In this document: positions 33,363-42,036 of the stretch, one piece after another | Numbering within the stretch: position 1 is the stretch's first letter | How the letters are laid out: each line of letters starts with the position of its first letter | Source of the DNA: Chitinophagaceae bacterium UBA2793 | Lineage (GTDB): Bacteria > Bacteroidota > Bacteroidia > Chitinophagales > Chitinophagaceae | NCBI GenBank assembly: GCA_002352045.1 | Contig: DEHT01000042.1 | Location: forward strand, 35,702 to 82,496 | Direction of reading: 5' to 3' | Length of the DNA stretch: 46,795 bases | Translations under genes and position numbers: made by a program | Notes under the pieces: generated by a model | What the model was told of the DNA's origin: nothing | The model's database searches: none | Seen by the model: the letters and a program-made list of their open reading frames with translations, nothing else

Positions 33363-35387
33363 TTAGTAAAACGATTTTTGCGTTACCACATATCCCGTAG
33401 GCCGCACAATGCTGATAAATACATTTCCATTGTTCACTTCATCCACTTCAAAATTTAGCCTTTCACCGGGTTTTATTTCGGGCAAATCGTACGCTTTGGT
33501 TGAAGCATAGTTATCGGCTTTGCCTGACACATACAGCTTATACCCCTTCACCGTATGCTGCGGCAAACCCATACTGCCAAAAATCAGCAAATTTAATTTT
33601 CCTTTTTTCCAGTTGCGTACAGCTTGTACTTCCACCGGTGAAGATAGTTCTCTCAATACTTTCATAGATGGTTTGGGATTTCCATACATATCATAAACGC
33701 CGTGTATGCGCCTGCGGAATTTATTTTTTTCCGATGTGCCGGGATAGTGGGTACGATAATCCGTTAGGTCAAAATAAATAGCCCCTTCTACATAAGGCTT
33801 GCTTTCATACATAGCCATGTGGTAAATTAAGTCTTCCACCCTGCGTTCATCACCACCTCTAAAATTGGGTTCGCATAAGCCAAACTCCGAAATAAAGAAT
33901 GGTTTATCAGGGTAACTTAAATGCACACTATCTAAATAAGCATGAATTTGCCCTACGGGTAAATCCCACCAACTGCCTCCGTATTCATTCATCATTAAAT
34001 AATCGCCATCGTTTGCAGCATCGGGTACAAATTTGGGATTGTTGTAAAAACCTTGTGTTAGCGAATTGCTCACATAAGCGGTATGCCTCGATGGATCCAA
34101 CTCTCTTGAACGCTTTAAAAGTGCAGCAATCATATCTTTCATATCGGCATCCCTTGCTCTTAATTCATTGCCGGTGCCCCATGAAAAAATGGAAGGGTGA
34201 TTGTACATATTATTGATCATTCTTTCCAACTGCTTCATGGCAATGGAGCGAATGGTATCATTAGCTGGTGTTTCCGGGCCCCAAAGTGGCACTTCCTGTT
34301 GTACAATGATTCCTTTGCGGTCGCAAAATTCATAAAACAAATCGTCCTGCTGAAAATGCTGGCGGGTAAAAATGGCATTCACATCTTTCATCAATTTGCA
34401 TTGGCTGAGTATGACAGAATCGGTTTCTGCAAAACCAAAATTGGGATTGCTGCCGGCCGTCCATTCAATACCCATTAATTTAATTCGTTCACCATTGAGG
34501 TATGTTTTTCCCGCTGCAAATTTTATTTCCCTGAAACCTACTGATGTTGAAATTTTATCGCTTGCATTTTTTCCATTCAATACTGTTACTTCTACTTTGT
34601 ACAAATTAGGAAAATCAAAATGCCAGGGATTCACTTTGGGTAAAACAATTTCAAGAACAGCCTGATTATTTTGCCAAATGGGTTTTGATGTAGATGTATA
34701 AATAATATTTTTTGTAGCCTGGTTTTCCTCTGCAATATTTATTGCCAATTGAATATTTTTATTGGCAGCATCAAACCCCAACTTTATTTTAAGCTTCCCT
34801 TCATTACTGGCCACATTTAATGTGGGTGTTGCATGAATAAAATTGGCAGCAGGCTTATCGCTTACTATCAATGCTACTTTGCGGATAATGCCGCCATCAT
34901 TGGGCCAGTCGAATGAGTTGCCAAAGGGTACTTTATTTTTTCCGTAAACGTTATTAACCGCAACAGTAATTATATTCTCCTTTCCATAATTTACTTTTTC
35001 ATTGAGGTTGATAAAAAATTTATTAAACCCATCGCCAATATTTTCTTCTACCTTTTTCCCATTCACATAAATGATGGAAGTATGATTGATGGCTCCAAAC
35101 TGCAGTACAACATTTTTATTTTTCCAGTTGGCCGGCACCTTAAGTTTCTGTTGATACCAGCCCCAGCCATAATGGTTTTGGTTATCGTCTTCAATATTCC
35201 AGGTATGGGGAAGGTTTACAGAACGATTGTTTGGTAAAGATTTCTCAAACCATTTTTCATTTAGCCCGTTTCCTTTTTTATCAATGGCAAATTGCCAATT
35301 GCTGTTGAGGGCAATGGTATCCCTCTGTGCAAGGGCTGCAGAAAAGAAACAAACCAAGCAAACAATTGTATAAAATAATTTTTTCAT
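33363..35387 (-). CDS. Glycoside hydrolase family 2 enzyme (beta-galactosidase/glucuronidase type)
   Basis: 674 aa with signal peptide (LVCFFSAALAQ, cleaved about residue 21). Order of domains: sugar-binding jelly roll (about 25-175; NLPHTWNIEDDNQNHYGWGW), immunoglobulin-like GH2 domain (about 180-290), TIM barrel (about 295-600; YLNGERIKLMGIEWT). Acid/base Glu408 is in IFSWGTGNE and nucleophile Glu501 in PFFISEFG, so it should be active. The size and GIEWTAGSNPNFG barrel entry fit the short Bacteroidota GH2 group with mixed beta-galactosidase and beta-glucuronidase members; specificity is not deducible. It is 144 bp downstream of the fucose dehydrogenase gene. Confidence 0.92.
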   Translation of the reverse strand: MKKLFYTIVCLVCFFSAALAQRDTIALNSNWQFAIDKKGNGLNEKWFEKSLPNNRSVNLPHTWNIEDDNQNHYGWGWYQQKLKVPANWKNKNVVLQFGAINHTSIIYVNGKKVEENIGDGFNKFFINLNEKVNYGKENIITVAVNNVYGKNKVPFGNSFDWPNDGGIIRKVALIVSDKPAANFIHATPTLNVASNEGKLKIKLGFDAANKNIQLAINIAEENQATKNIIYTSTSKPIWQNNQAVLEIVLPKVNPWHFDFPNLYKVEVTVLNGKNASDKISTSVGFREIKFAAGKTYLNGERIKLMGIEWTAGSNPNFGFAETDSVILSQCKLMKDVNAIFTRQHFQQDDLFYEFCDRKGIIVQQEVPLWGPETPANDTIRSIAMKQLERMINNMYNHPSIFSWGTGNELRARDADMKDMIAALLKRSRELDPSRHTAYVSNSLTQGFYNNPKFVPDAANDGDYLMMNEYGGSWWDLPVGQIHAYLDSVHLSYPDKPFFISEFGLCEPNFRGGDERRVEDLIYHMAMYESKPYVEGAIYFDLTDYRTHYPGTSEKNKFRRRIHGVYDMYGNPKPSMKVLRELSSPVEVQAVRNWKKGKLNLLIFGSMGLPQHTVKGYKLYVSGKADNYASTKAYDLPEIKPGERLNFEVDEVNNGNVFISIVRPTGYVVTQKSFY

Positions 35388-35531
35388 GTCGATTTTTTTA
35401 AGTTGGCATACAAAACTAATGCAGTTTATATTCTCTTACACAATCAATGAAACATTGTTGTGGTAAAACAAAAAAATACAATGCATTACTTATTATACCT
35501 AATCAATTTTTTAGAGCAATTGTTTGTTTAT

Positions 35532-36299
35532 TCATATCGCTCTGTCTAAATGCACATAGCCTCCATCCACATGAATCAATTGCCCGGTAGTGTGGCTCGA
35601 TTTTTCAGAAAGAAGGAACACAACCATGTTTGCAATTTCTTCGGCAGTGGTCATTCTGTTTTCAAAAGGTATTTTATCGGTGATGGTTTTTAATTGAGCA
35701 GCTGGGTTCTCAAATGTTTTTATCCATGTTTCATATAAAGGTGTAAAACATTCTGCCACTATTACAGCATTTACCCTGATACCATATTTTAATAGTTCCA
35801 CGGCCCACTCTCTTGTTAATGCATTGCGGCCGCCATTGGCTGCTGCATAAGCAGAAGTATTCCCTTGCCCGGTTTCAGCAGTTTTAGAACTAATATTTAC
35901 AATGCTTCCTTTCGATTGTTTTAAATATGGCAGCGCATGATGCGCCATTAAATAATAATGAATTAAATTTTTATGGAGCGATGCTACAAACGAATCATAG
36001 CTTCCATTTTCTAATCCAACGCCGTCATTGACGCCGGCATTGTTTACCAGGCCGTCAATTCTTCCAAACTGCTGTGCAATTTTTTGAATGGCTGTTTTAC
36101 AAGATGTCGGTTCAGCTAATTCTGCCACTACCTGTGCGCCTATGCCAATTTCGTTAAGTAGTTTTTTATTGTCTGCTTCGTTGCGGCCTACTATCACCGG
36201 GAATGCTCCTTCTACTGTTAATGCCCTTACAATGCCTTCTCCAATTCCTTTGGCGCCACCGGTTACAATAATTATTTTATCTTTTAAAAGTAAATCCAT
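35532..36299 (-). CDS. L-fucose dehydrogenase (SDR family), with Asn in place of the catalytic Lys
   Basis: 255 aa short-chain dehydrogenase proposed to oxidise L-fucose to L-fuconolactone. Nucleotide-binding motif VTGGAKGIGEG (13-22), NNAG at 86-89, Ser137/138, Tyr151. The end of the protein (PFENRMTTAEEIANMVVFLL, SSHTTGQLIHVDGGYVHLDRA) and TREWAVELLKYGIRVNAV match L-fucose dehydrogenases of the non-phosphorylative route. The usual YxxxK reads YAAAN, so Lys155 is Asn here (codon AAT). This is either a clade-specific variant or a loss. It is 53 bp downstream of the lactonase gene that would take its product. The assignment rests on motif memory plus context. Confidence 0.85.
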   Translation of the reverse strand: MDLLLKDKIIIVTGGAKGIGEGIVRALTVEGAFPVIVGRNEADNKKLLNEIGIGAQVVAELAEPTSCKTAIQKIAQQFGRIDGLVNNAGVNDGVGLENGSYDSFVASLHKNLIHYYLMAHHALPYLKQSKGSIVNISSKTAETGQGNTSAYAAANGGRNALTREWAVELLKYGIRVNAVIVAECFTPLYETWIKTFENPAAQLKTITDKIPFENRMTTAEEIANMVVFLLSEKSSHTTGQLIHVDGGYVHLDRAI

Positions 36300-36352
36300 T
36301 TTTATTCATTTAATTTCTTCTTTAGAATCATAAAATTTTAAAAAAAACTTCT

Positions 36353-37177
36353 TCAACAATTATAAAATGCTTGAGCATTGCCTCCAAACACTTTTTGTTG
36401 TTCTTCTTCTGAAAAGGATTGCAAATAATTTTCAATTATTTTTTTCCAGCCAGAATAATTTCCGGCAAGGTTTATCACCGGCCAATCGCTGCCAAATAAA
36501 ATACGATGTGTACCAAATGCTCCAAAAACTGTATCAAGATAAGCTGTAAAATCAGCTTCTGTCCAATTATTCCAGTTTGCCTCGGTAAGCAGCCCCGATA
36601 CCTTGCAAAACACATATGGATGAGCTGCAATCTCATTCATCCACATTTTCCACTCTGCAATTTCTTTTGTTTTTAAAAGTGGTTTAGCGCAATGATCAAT
36701 CACAAATTTCTGATGAGGGAATTGTTGAATAAAAGCCAAAGTTTCTTTTAATTGATTTGGGTAAATAAGAATATCGTAAGTGTAACCGTATTTACCTAAT
36801 AGATTTATCCCTCTTAAAAAATCATTGTCCAATAAAAATCCTTCCGGCTCGGCCTGCACAATGTGCCGCCAGCCTTTTATAATTGGAAATTGCGAAAAAT
36901 AATTTAACCGTTCTTCTGCAGCTTCACTTCTTAAATCAACCCACCCAATCACTGCTTTAATAAATGGGTTTGCTTTGGCCAATTCTTTTAAAAAAAAAGT
37001 TTCTGTTTCACTTTGATTGGCCTGTACTGCCACTACTCCATCAATGCCATTTTCATTTATGATGGCTTCAAGATTCACCGGAAGAAAATTTTGTTGCAGC
37101 ACTTTCATATCATCGGTTATCCAGGCATCTTTTATTTTATTGTAATTCCAAAAATGAATATGGCTGTCTATGAGCAT
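36353..37177 (-). CDS. L-fucono-lactonase (amidohydrolase family, COG3618)
   Basis: 274 aa, cytoplasmic, proposed to open L-fuconolactone to L-fuconate. The amidohydrolase-2 pattern is complete: His6-x-His8 in IDSHIHFWNY, KGWRHIVQAEPEGFL near 101, FVIDHCAKP near 158, CKVSGLL near 192 and Asp231 in ILFGSDWPV. This set, especially the HFW(D/N) start and FVIDHxAKP, is that of the fuconolactonase/galactonolactonase group. It lies between the four-helix-bundle gene and the fucose dehydrogenase gene, in the same direction. Alternative: a lactonase for another sugar acid, but the neighbours favour fucose. Confidence 0.9.
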   Translation of the reverse strand: MLIDSHIHFWNYNKIKDAWITDDMKVLQQNFLPVNLEAIINENGIDGVVAVQANQSETETFFLKELAKANPFIKAVIGWVDLRSEAAEERLNYFSQFPIIKGWRHIVQAEPEGFLLDNDFLRGINLLGKYGYTYDILIYPNQLKETLAFIQQFPHQKFVIDHCAKPLLKTKEIAEWKMWMNEIAAHPYVFCKVSGLLTEANWNNWTEADFTAYLDTVFGAFGTHRILFGSDWPVINLAGNYSGWKKIIENYLQSFSEEEQQKVFGGNAQAFYNC

Positions 37178-37188
37178 TTATATTTGGA

Positions 37189-37225
37189 TTAGTAGTTAGT
37201 AGTTTAGTAGTTAGTAGTTTAGTAG
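37189..37225. repeat. Short tandem repeat of TTAGTAG
   Basis: Five TTAGTAG heptamers, arranged as two 15-bp units (TTAGTAGTTAGTAGT) plus one heptamer. It lies just past the stop of the four-helix-bundle gene, between that gene and the lactonase start. It resembles the GAGTTNN array at 8541 in design but not in sequence. Confidence 0.85.
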
Positions 37226-37239
37226 GTTATGACCATTTT

Positions 37240-37599
37240 TTAGAGTTTTTTGTTAATGCTTGCAATTAATGCATTCAACATTTTGCTCACTTCCTCCAAA
37301 AGCTGCACTAATAACTGATTGTTACCATAGGATAAATCTTGAGAAAGTATCAAATAATAGCGGCACTCTTCAAGCGAGCCTTGTGAAATATTATAGAACC
37401 TCATCTTGTCCTTATTTGATCTTTTCTTAAACCCTTCTGCAATATTTGCTGCTACAGAAATTGCAGCCCTTCTATACTGAGCAGTTAAGCCAAACACTTC
37501 CTCTCTTGGAAATAATGAAGAGTATTTATACGTTTCCAAGACAAAGCGATGTGCTTTTTGCCATACAATAAGATCCGTAAAGTTTCTTGATGGTTCCAT
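37240..37599 (-). CDS. Four-helix-bundle protein (23S rRNA intervening-sequence family)
   Basis: 119 aa. The start FTDLIVWQKAHRFVLETYK, followed by FPREEVFGLTAQYRRAAISVAANIAEGF and SLEECRYYLILSQDL, is the full signature of the TIGR02436/S23-type family. Members occur inside rRNA intervening sequences and as scattered orphan genes in Bacteroidota; some form decameric or pentameric assemblies but no molecular role is established. Here it interrupts the fucose gene series (49 bp after the FAH-family gene, 62 bp before the lactonase) with a TTAGTAG tandem array on one side. This suggests later insertion. No transposase is attached. Confidence 0.93.
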   Translation of the reverse strand: MEPSRNFTDLIVWQKAHRFVLETYKYSSLFPREEVFGLTAQYRRAAISVAANIAEGFKKRSNKDKMRFYNISQGSLEECRYYLILSQDLSYGNNQLLVQLLEEVSKMLNALIASINKKL

Positions 37600-37648
37600 T
37601 TTATAGTTTTTGTTGCTACTTATCTACTGTATTCTAATCTAGTGAATT

Positions 37649-38503
37649 CTATCCCCATTTTCTTGCTTGTTGCATTTGAGTACCCAGGCCTTCAATGCCC
37701 AGTTCCACCACATCGCCTGCTTTTAAATAAACAGGTTCGGGCTTTATACCTAATCCAACACCGGGTGGCGTGCCTGTACTGATAACATCACCGGGAAGCA
37801 AGGTCATAAATTGGCTTAGATAGTGTACAAGGAATGGTATTTTAAATATCAGGTTGGATGTACTGCTGTTTTGATATGTTTTACCATTAACCTTTAGCCA
37901 CATTTTTAAATTGTTTACTTCGCCTACTTCATCGGGTGTTGCCAAAAAAGGTCCGAGTGGTGCAAATGTATCGCAGCTTTTTCCTTTCACCCATTGGCCG
38001 CCTCTTTCCAGTTGGTATTCCCTTTCGCTGTAATCGTTGTGCAGGCAATAGCCGGCTACATAGTTCATGGCTTCTGCTTCTTCCACATAGCTTGCTTTCT
38101 TACTAATAACAAAAGCCAGTTCCACTTCCCAATCTGTTTTAGTGCTATTTCTTGGAATCACCACATCATCATTGGGGCCACACAATGCAGTGGTTGATTT
38201 AAAAAAGATGATTGGCTCTTTCGGTATGGCAGCACCGGTTTCTTTGGCATGATCCTCATAATTCAAGCCAATACAAATAATTTTTGATGGCCTTGCTACA
38301 GAAGAACCAAGCCTTGTGTTTTTATTTAATATAGGAAGGCTGTCTTTGTTTTCAGTAATAATTTTCTTTATCCTTGAAAGACCATCCTGCTCAAAAAAAT
38401 GTTCATTGTAATCTTCAATATAAGATGATACATCAAACCAGTTATCATCCACAATAACCCCCGGCTTTTCTTTACCATATTCTCCAAACCTGATTAATTT
38501 CAT
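37649..38503 (-). CDS. 2,4-diketo-3-deoxy-L-fuconate hydrolase (FAH family)
   Basis: 284 aa, proposed to split 2,4-diketo-3-deoxy-L-fuconate into pyruvate and L-lactate, the last step of the pathway. The fumarylacetoacetase core is clear: ICIGLNYEDHAKETG near 77, Mg-binding acids Glu126 and Glu128 in TDWEVELAFVI and Asp157 in CLHNDYSERE, then GKSCDTFAPLGPFL and GDVISTGTPPGVG near 243. The short N-terminal part (MKLIRFGEYGKEKPGVI) is as in fucose-pathway members. It begins 12 bp downstream of the GH29 gene, so it is in the same operon. Other FAH members act on aromatic-derived diketo acids; the genes around it support the fucose role. Confidence 0.9.
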   Translation of the reverse strand: MKLIRFGEYGKEKPGVIVDDNWFDVSSYIEDYNEHFFEQDGLSRIKKIITENKDSLPILNKNTRLGSSVARPSKIICIGLNYEDHAKETGAAIPKEPIIFFKSTTALCGPNDDVVIPRNSTKTDWEVELAFVISKKASYVEEAEAMNYVAGYCLHNDYSEREYQLERGGQWVKGKSCDTFAPLGPFLATPDEVGEVNNLKMWLKVNGKTYQNSSTSNLIFKIPFLVHYLSQFMTLLPGDVISTGTPPGVGLGIKPEPVYLKAGDVVELGIEGLGTQMQQARKWG

Positions 38504-38515
38504 ATACTTAATTTT

Positions 38516-39907
38516 TTATTGTTCTATTTTAAACGTCCATGAGTATTGACATGGGATTACATCGGGTGTAAGCAAAGGCATTTGAATACGCAAGGTATTG
38601 TTTGCGTATGTAAACTTTACTACATTATTATAGCCTAATAGTTTTACTGCTTTGGGCCTGCCAATATTTTTAATGATAATTTCTTTTTTCCATTTTGTAG
38701 TAATGGCAAAAACATTGTTTTGCTTTTTGGTGAAAAACAAATCGGTTTCTTTTGTAACAAGCGGAGCATTATCCCATGTTGTGGTTTCATAAATAGCTTC
38801 CCCATTTACTTTTAACCAATTGCCAATATCCATCAATCGCTGTTGCATAATAACCGGGATGGTACCATCGGCAGCCGGGCCAATATTCAACAACAAATTA
38901 CCGCCTCTTGAAACGGTGTTGATTAATTCATGAATAAGTTGTTGGCTGCTTGCATAATCGTTTAAGTTTTCATTGCGGTTATAGCCAAACGATTGGCCAA
39001 TACCTCTGGTTTCTTCCCAGGCTTTGCTGCCCGATACATTGCCTGCGCCATACTCGGAGGTTTGAAAGCCGCCATGCTTGCCCTTGGTATCATTACCCCA
39101 CCTATCGTTTACCACAATGGTTTCTTTTGAAACGGATTTATTGTACAACCAGGCTAAGTATTCTTCGCTGCGCCATGTTTTTGCCGGGTGATCCCATTCG
39201 CCATCAGTCCATAAAATATCGGGTTGGTAACGAGTTACCAAATCTTTCATTTGCGGCAACATTCTTTCATCTACATATTTATTTACATCATTTTTATAAA
39301 TGGGATTAAACCATTCGTACAACGAATAATAAAAACCCATGTGCAGTCCTTTATTTTTTACGGCATTGGTCAACAAGCCTGCAAGGTCTTTATGCGGCCC
39401 GGCATCAACCGCATTCCAGTTCCAGGATTGGGCAGATGGCCAAAGGCAAAACCCTTCATGATGTTTGCTGGTAAGCACTACATATTTTGCGCCTGCATCT
39501 TTAAAGAGTTGTGCCCATTGATTGGGGTCGAATAATTCGCAGGTAAATCTTGGTGCAAAGTCCTGGTACATAAAATTTTTTCCATACACACTATCATGAA
39601 AAGCAGTAAAGTCTTTATGGATTTTTAAATTGGGTGCAAACAACCGTTGCCAGTACCATTCGGCATAATTGCTGCCAAAGCCATCGGCATAAGAGCTGGT
39701 AGCCCATGCAGGCACAGAGTATAACCCCCAATGAATAAAAATTCCAAATTTAGCATTACTATACCATGAAGGAATGGGACGTTTATCAAGCGATTGCCAA
39801 TTGGGTTGATAAGGTTGTGCGTTTATTGAAATAGTAATGAAAGCAAAAAAGAATATCATTACAAAGCCTGCTAAGATTTTTTTTCTTATGCTTATTTGTT
39901 TGTTCAT
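38516..39907 (-). CDS. Alpha-L-fucosidase GH29 (first of two)
   Basis: Releases terminal L-fucose outside the cytoplasm. 463 aa with a signal peptide (ends SINAQP, about residue 31). GH29 hallmarks: WYSNAKFGIFIHWGLYSVPAW near 48, YVVLTSKHHEGFCLWPS near 142, HMGFYYSLYEWFNP near 189, and nucleophile Asp235 in ILWTDGEWDHP. The C-terminal beta-sandwich is short (about 365-463) with no carbohydrate-binding module. The SRGGNLLLNIGPAADGTIP motif supports the broad-specificity subfamily A. It lies between the keto-deoxyfuconate dehydrogenase (9 bp) and the FAH hydrolase (12 bp). Confidence 0.95.
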   Translation of the reverse strand: MNKQISIRKKILAGFVMIFFFAFITISINAQPYQPNWQSLDKRPIPSWYSNAKFGIFIHWGLYSVPAWATSSYADGFGSNYAEWYWQRLFAPNLKIHKDFTAFHDSVYGKNFMYQDFAPRFTCELFDPNQWAQLFKDAGAKYVVLTSKHHEGFCLWPSAQSWNWNAVDAGPHKDLAGLLTNAVKNKGLHMGFYYSLYEWFNPIYKNDVNKYVDERMLPQMKDLVTRYQPDILWTDGEWDHPAKTWRSEEYLAWLYNKSVSKETIVVNDRWGNDTKGKHGGFQTSEYGAGNVSGSKAWEETRGIGQSFGYNRNENLNDYASSQQLIHELINTVSRGGNLLLNIGPAADGTIPVIMQQRLMDIGNWLKVNGEAIYETTTWDNAPLVTKETDLFFTKKQNNVFAITTKWKKEIIIKNIGRPKAVKLLGYNNVVKFTYANNTLRIQMPLLTPDVIPCQYSWTFKIEQ

Positions 39908-39916
39908 TTTTAAATA

Positions 39917-40681
39917 TTAGTTATTCAATTTAATAAAACCGCCATCAATTGGATAATCACAGCCGGTGATAAAAGATGCTTCATCACTGCACAGGTAAAG
40001 AGCCAGCGCTGCAACTTCAGTTGCTGTTGCCATGCGGCCAATAGGTTGTGTTTTAGATAATTTTTCAAACATTTCTTTCTCTTTGCCGGGATAATTTTTT
40101 GCAATAAATCCATCCACAAAGGCTGTGTGTACCCTTGCAGGCGAAATGGAATTACAACGGATGTTTTCGGCAATATAATCTTTAGCCACACTTAATGTCA
40201 TTGCCATTACTGCACCTTTTGCGGTGGAATAAACAAACCGATCGGGTATGCCCACCCATGCCGCAATGGATGCCATATTTAATATAGAACCGCCACCTGC
40301 TTTTTGCAATTGCGGAATGGCTGCGTAAATACAGTTATATACTCCTTTGATATTTACATTCACCACTCTGTCAAAATCTTCTTCCGATGTATTATGGGCT
40401 TTGCCTATATGTGCAATGCCAGCATTATTTACTAAAATATTCAGGCTGCCTATTTTGCTAATTACTTCTAATACCTGCTGTTGATTAGCCACATTGCAAC
40501 AGTGAGCAGTGGCTTTTCCACCAATAGAATTTATTTCATTTACAACTTCAACTGTTGCGGCTTCATTAATTTCTATGATGTGCACATCGGCTCCCTGCTT
40601 TGCAAACAACACTGCAATAGCTTTTCCAATACCGCTGCCGCCACCGGTGATAATGGCTTTTTTATTTTGTAAGGAAAACAT
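39917..40681 (-). CDS. 2-keto-3-deoxy-L-fuconate dehydrogenase (SDR family)
   Basis: 254 aa, NAD(P)-dependent oxidation of 2-keto-3-deoxy-L-fuconate to the 2,4-diketo acid. Binding motif ITGGGSGIGKA (11-21), acidic Glu37 after the second strand (HIIEIN) which favours NAD, NNAG at 85-88, and a complete Ser138-Tyr151-Lys155 active site (YSTAK). SISPARVHTAFVDGFIAKNYPG and ASFITGCDYPIDGGFIKLNN match the group characterised in the Xanthomonas-type fucose pathway. It supplies the substrate of the FAH hydrolase two genes downstream. Unlike the other SDR in the cluster it keeps the canonical Lys. Confidence 0.88.
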   Translation of the reverse strand: MFSLQNKKAIITGGGSGIGKAIAVLFAKQGADVHIIEINEAATVEVVNEINSIGGKATAHCCNVANQQQVLEVISKIGSLNILVNNAGIAHIGKAHNTSEEDFDRVVNVNIKGVYNCIYAAIPQLQKAGGGSILNMASIAAWVGIPDRFVYSTAKGAVMAMTLSVAKDYIAENIRCNSISPARVHTAFVDGFIAKNYPGKEKEMFEKLSKTQPIGRMATATEVAALALYLCSDEASFITGCDYPIDGGFIKLNN

Positions 40682-40769
40682 GAAATATATTTAATACGTA
40701 AAATACAATAGAAACAAGATAATGCTTTCGACACTTAAATGGAATTGATTTTTTTGCAAAAAAATATTA

Positions 40770-42023
40770 TTACAGCAGCTTTTTCTTTCGCATGTTATAA
40801 GCAAATAACAAAATAACTGCAAAGCAAACCAGTGGCACATAATATCCTATTTGAATGCTTTGTGTGGTATCGGACAACTGGCCCAAAACGGGTGGCAAAA
40901 TGGCGCCGCCAACAATTGCCATAATAATGAGTGAAGAACCAATTTTGGTGTGATGACCCAGGTCTTCAATACCCAAAGAAAAAATGGTTGGAAACATTAT
41001 ACTCATAAAAAAAGCTATTGCAATTAAAGCATACATTACCATAACACCACTACCATAAATTGCAACGAAACAAAGGCAAACATTGATAATAGAATAAATT
41101 GCTAACAGTTTGGAAGGCTGTATGTATTGCATAAAAAAAGTACCCGCAAACCTACCCAGCATAAAAGCCAGTCCATAAATGCCCAGGTAAGTGGTTGCAT
41201 TAGTTTCGCTCACCCCGGCAGCGGTAGTGCTCATTTTAATAAAGAAACTTCCTACACAAACCTGTGCACCCACATAAAAAAATTGTGCCAGCACAGCCCA
41301 TCTTAATCTAAAAGATTTAAATGCTCCGGCAAAACTTCCGGCTGCCGATTCGTTTTCATTTTCATGTTTTACATCGGGCAATTTGGTAAAATAAAAAATT
41401 ACCGCCACCAGCAGAATAACTAAACCTAAAACAAGATAGGGCGTTTTTACACTTGCCGCCTCCTGAGTAATGTAGGCAGAAACTTCTACCGGCGACATTG
41501 CAGCTAACGCCTCTTTTGATAATTCTTTACCCGAAAGAATTAACGGGCCAATAAAAGTGGGTGCTACAAAGGCTGCAAGCCCATTAAAGGATTGAGAAAA
41601 ATTTAAACGCTGTGTAGCCGTTTCCGATGGACCCAAAACGGTGATGTAAGGATTTGCCGCAGTTTCTAAAAATGTTAACCCGCAGGCTATGATAAATAAT
41701 GCAGCTAAAAAGAAAATGTATTGCAGCGTATTGGCAGCGGGAACAAATAATATAGACCCAATGCCAAACAATAGAAGCCCGATGATGATGCCCGATTTGT
41801 ACCCATATTTACGCATGATAAAACCTGCAGGCAATGCCATTACAAAATAAGCAACAAAAACTGCTGAATCAACCAGGGATGATTCCAGGTCGGATAGTTG
41901 AAAGGCTTTACGAAGATGTGGTATTAAAATAGGATCGAGATTGTGTACAAAGCCCCAGAAAAAAAATAAACTGGTTACTAATATAAAGGGGAATAAAAAA
42001 GCTTTAGTAGTTATTTTTTTCAT
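40770..42023 (-). CDS. fucP: L-fucose:proton symporter FucP
   Basis: Inner-membrane MFS importer, 417 aa, 12 predicted helices. FucP signatures: FFFWGFVHNLDPILIPHLRKAF in helix 1 with the acidic residue that matches the substrate-binding Asp, GLTFLETAANPYITVLGPSETATQRLNFSQ with the Glu of the LETAANP motif (E. coli FucP Glu135 equivalent), and FPTIFSLGIEDLGHHTKIGSSLI in the second half. The central loop (about 200-240) is hydrophilic (KLPDVKHENENES). The mutarotase gene lies 13 bp upstream in the same transcript. This position among fucose genes supports L-fucose as the substrate; other FHS-family members carry glucose or galactose. Confidence 0.93.
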   Translation of the reverse strand: MKKITTKAFLFPFILVTSLFFFWGFVHNLDPILIPHLRKAFQLSDLESSLVDSAVFVAYFVMALPAGFIMRKYGYKSGIIIGLLLFGIGSILFVPAANTLQYIFFLAALFIIACGLTFLETAANPYITVLGPSETATQRLNFSQSFNGLAAFVAPTFIGPLILSGKELSKEALAAMSPVEVSAYITQEAASVKTPYLVLGLVILLVAVIFYFTKLPDVKHENENESAAGSFAGAFKSFRLRWAVLAQFFYVGAQVCVGSFFIKMSTTAAGVSETNATTYLGIYGLAFMLGRFAGTFFMQYIQPSKLLAIYSIINVCLCFVAIYGSGVMVMYALIAIAFFMSIMFPTIFSLGIEDLGHHTKIGSSLIIMAIVGGAILPPVLGQLSDTTQSIQIGYYVPLVCFAVILLFAYNMRKKKLL

Positions 42024-42036
42024 ACTGAAGATTCAA

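Noticed and set aside
37189..37225. CRISPR array
   Set aside because: Contiguous heptamers with no spacers; a simple tandem repeat.
38950..39535. Plus-strand open frames of 119 and 103 codons
   Set aside because: Both are antisense to the GH29 fucosidase, whose motifs are unbroken through this stretch.
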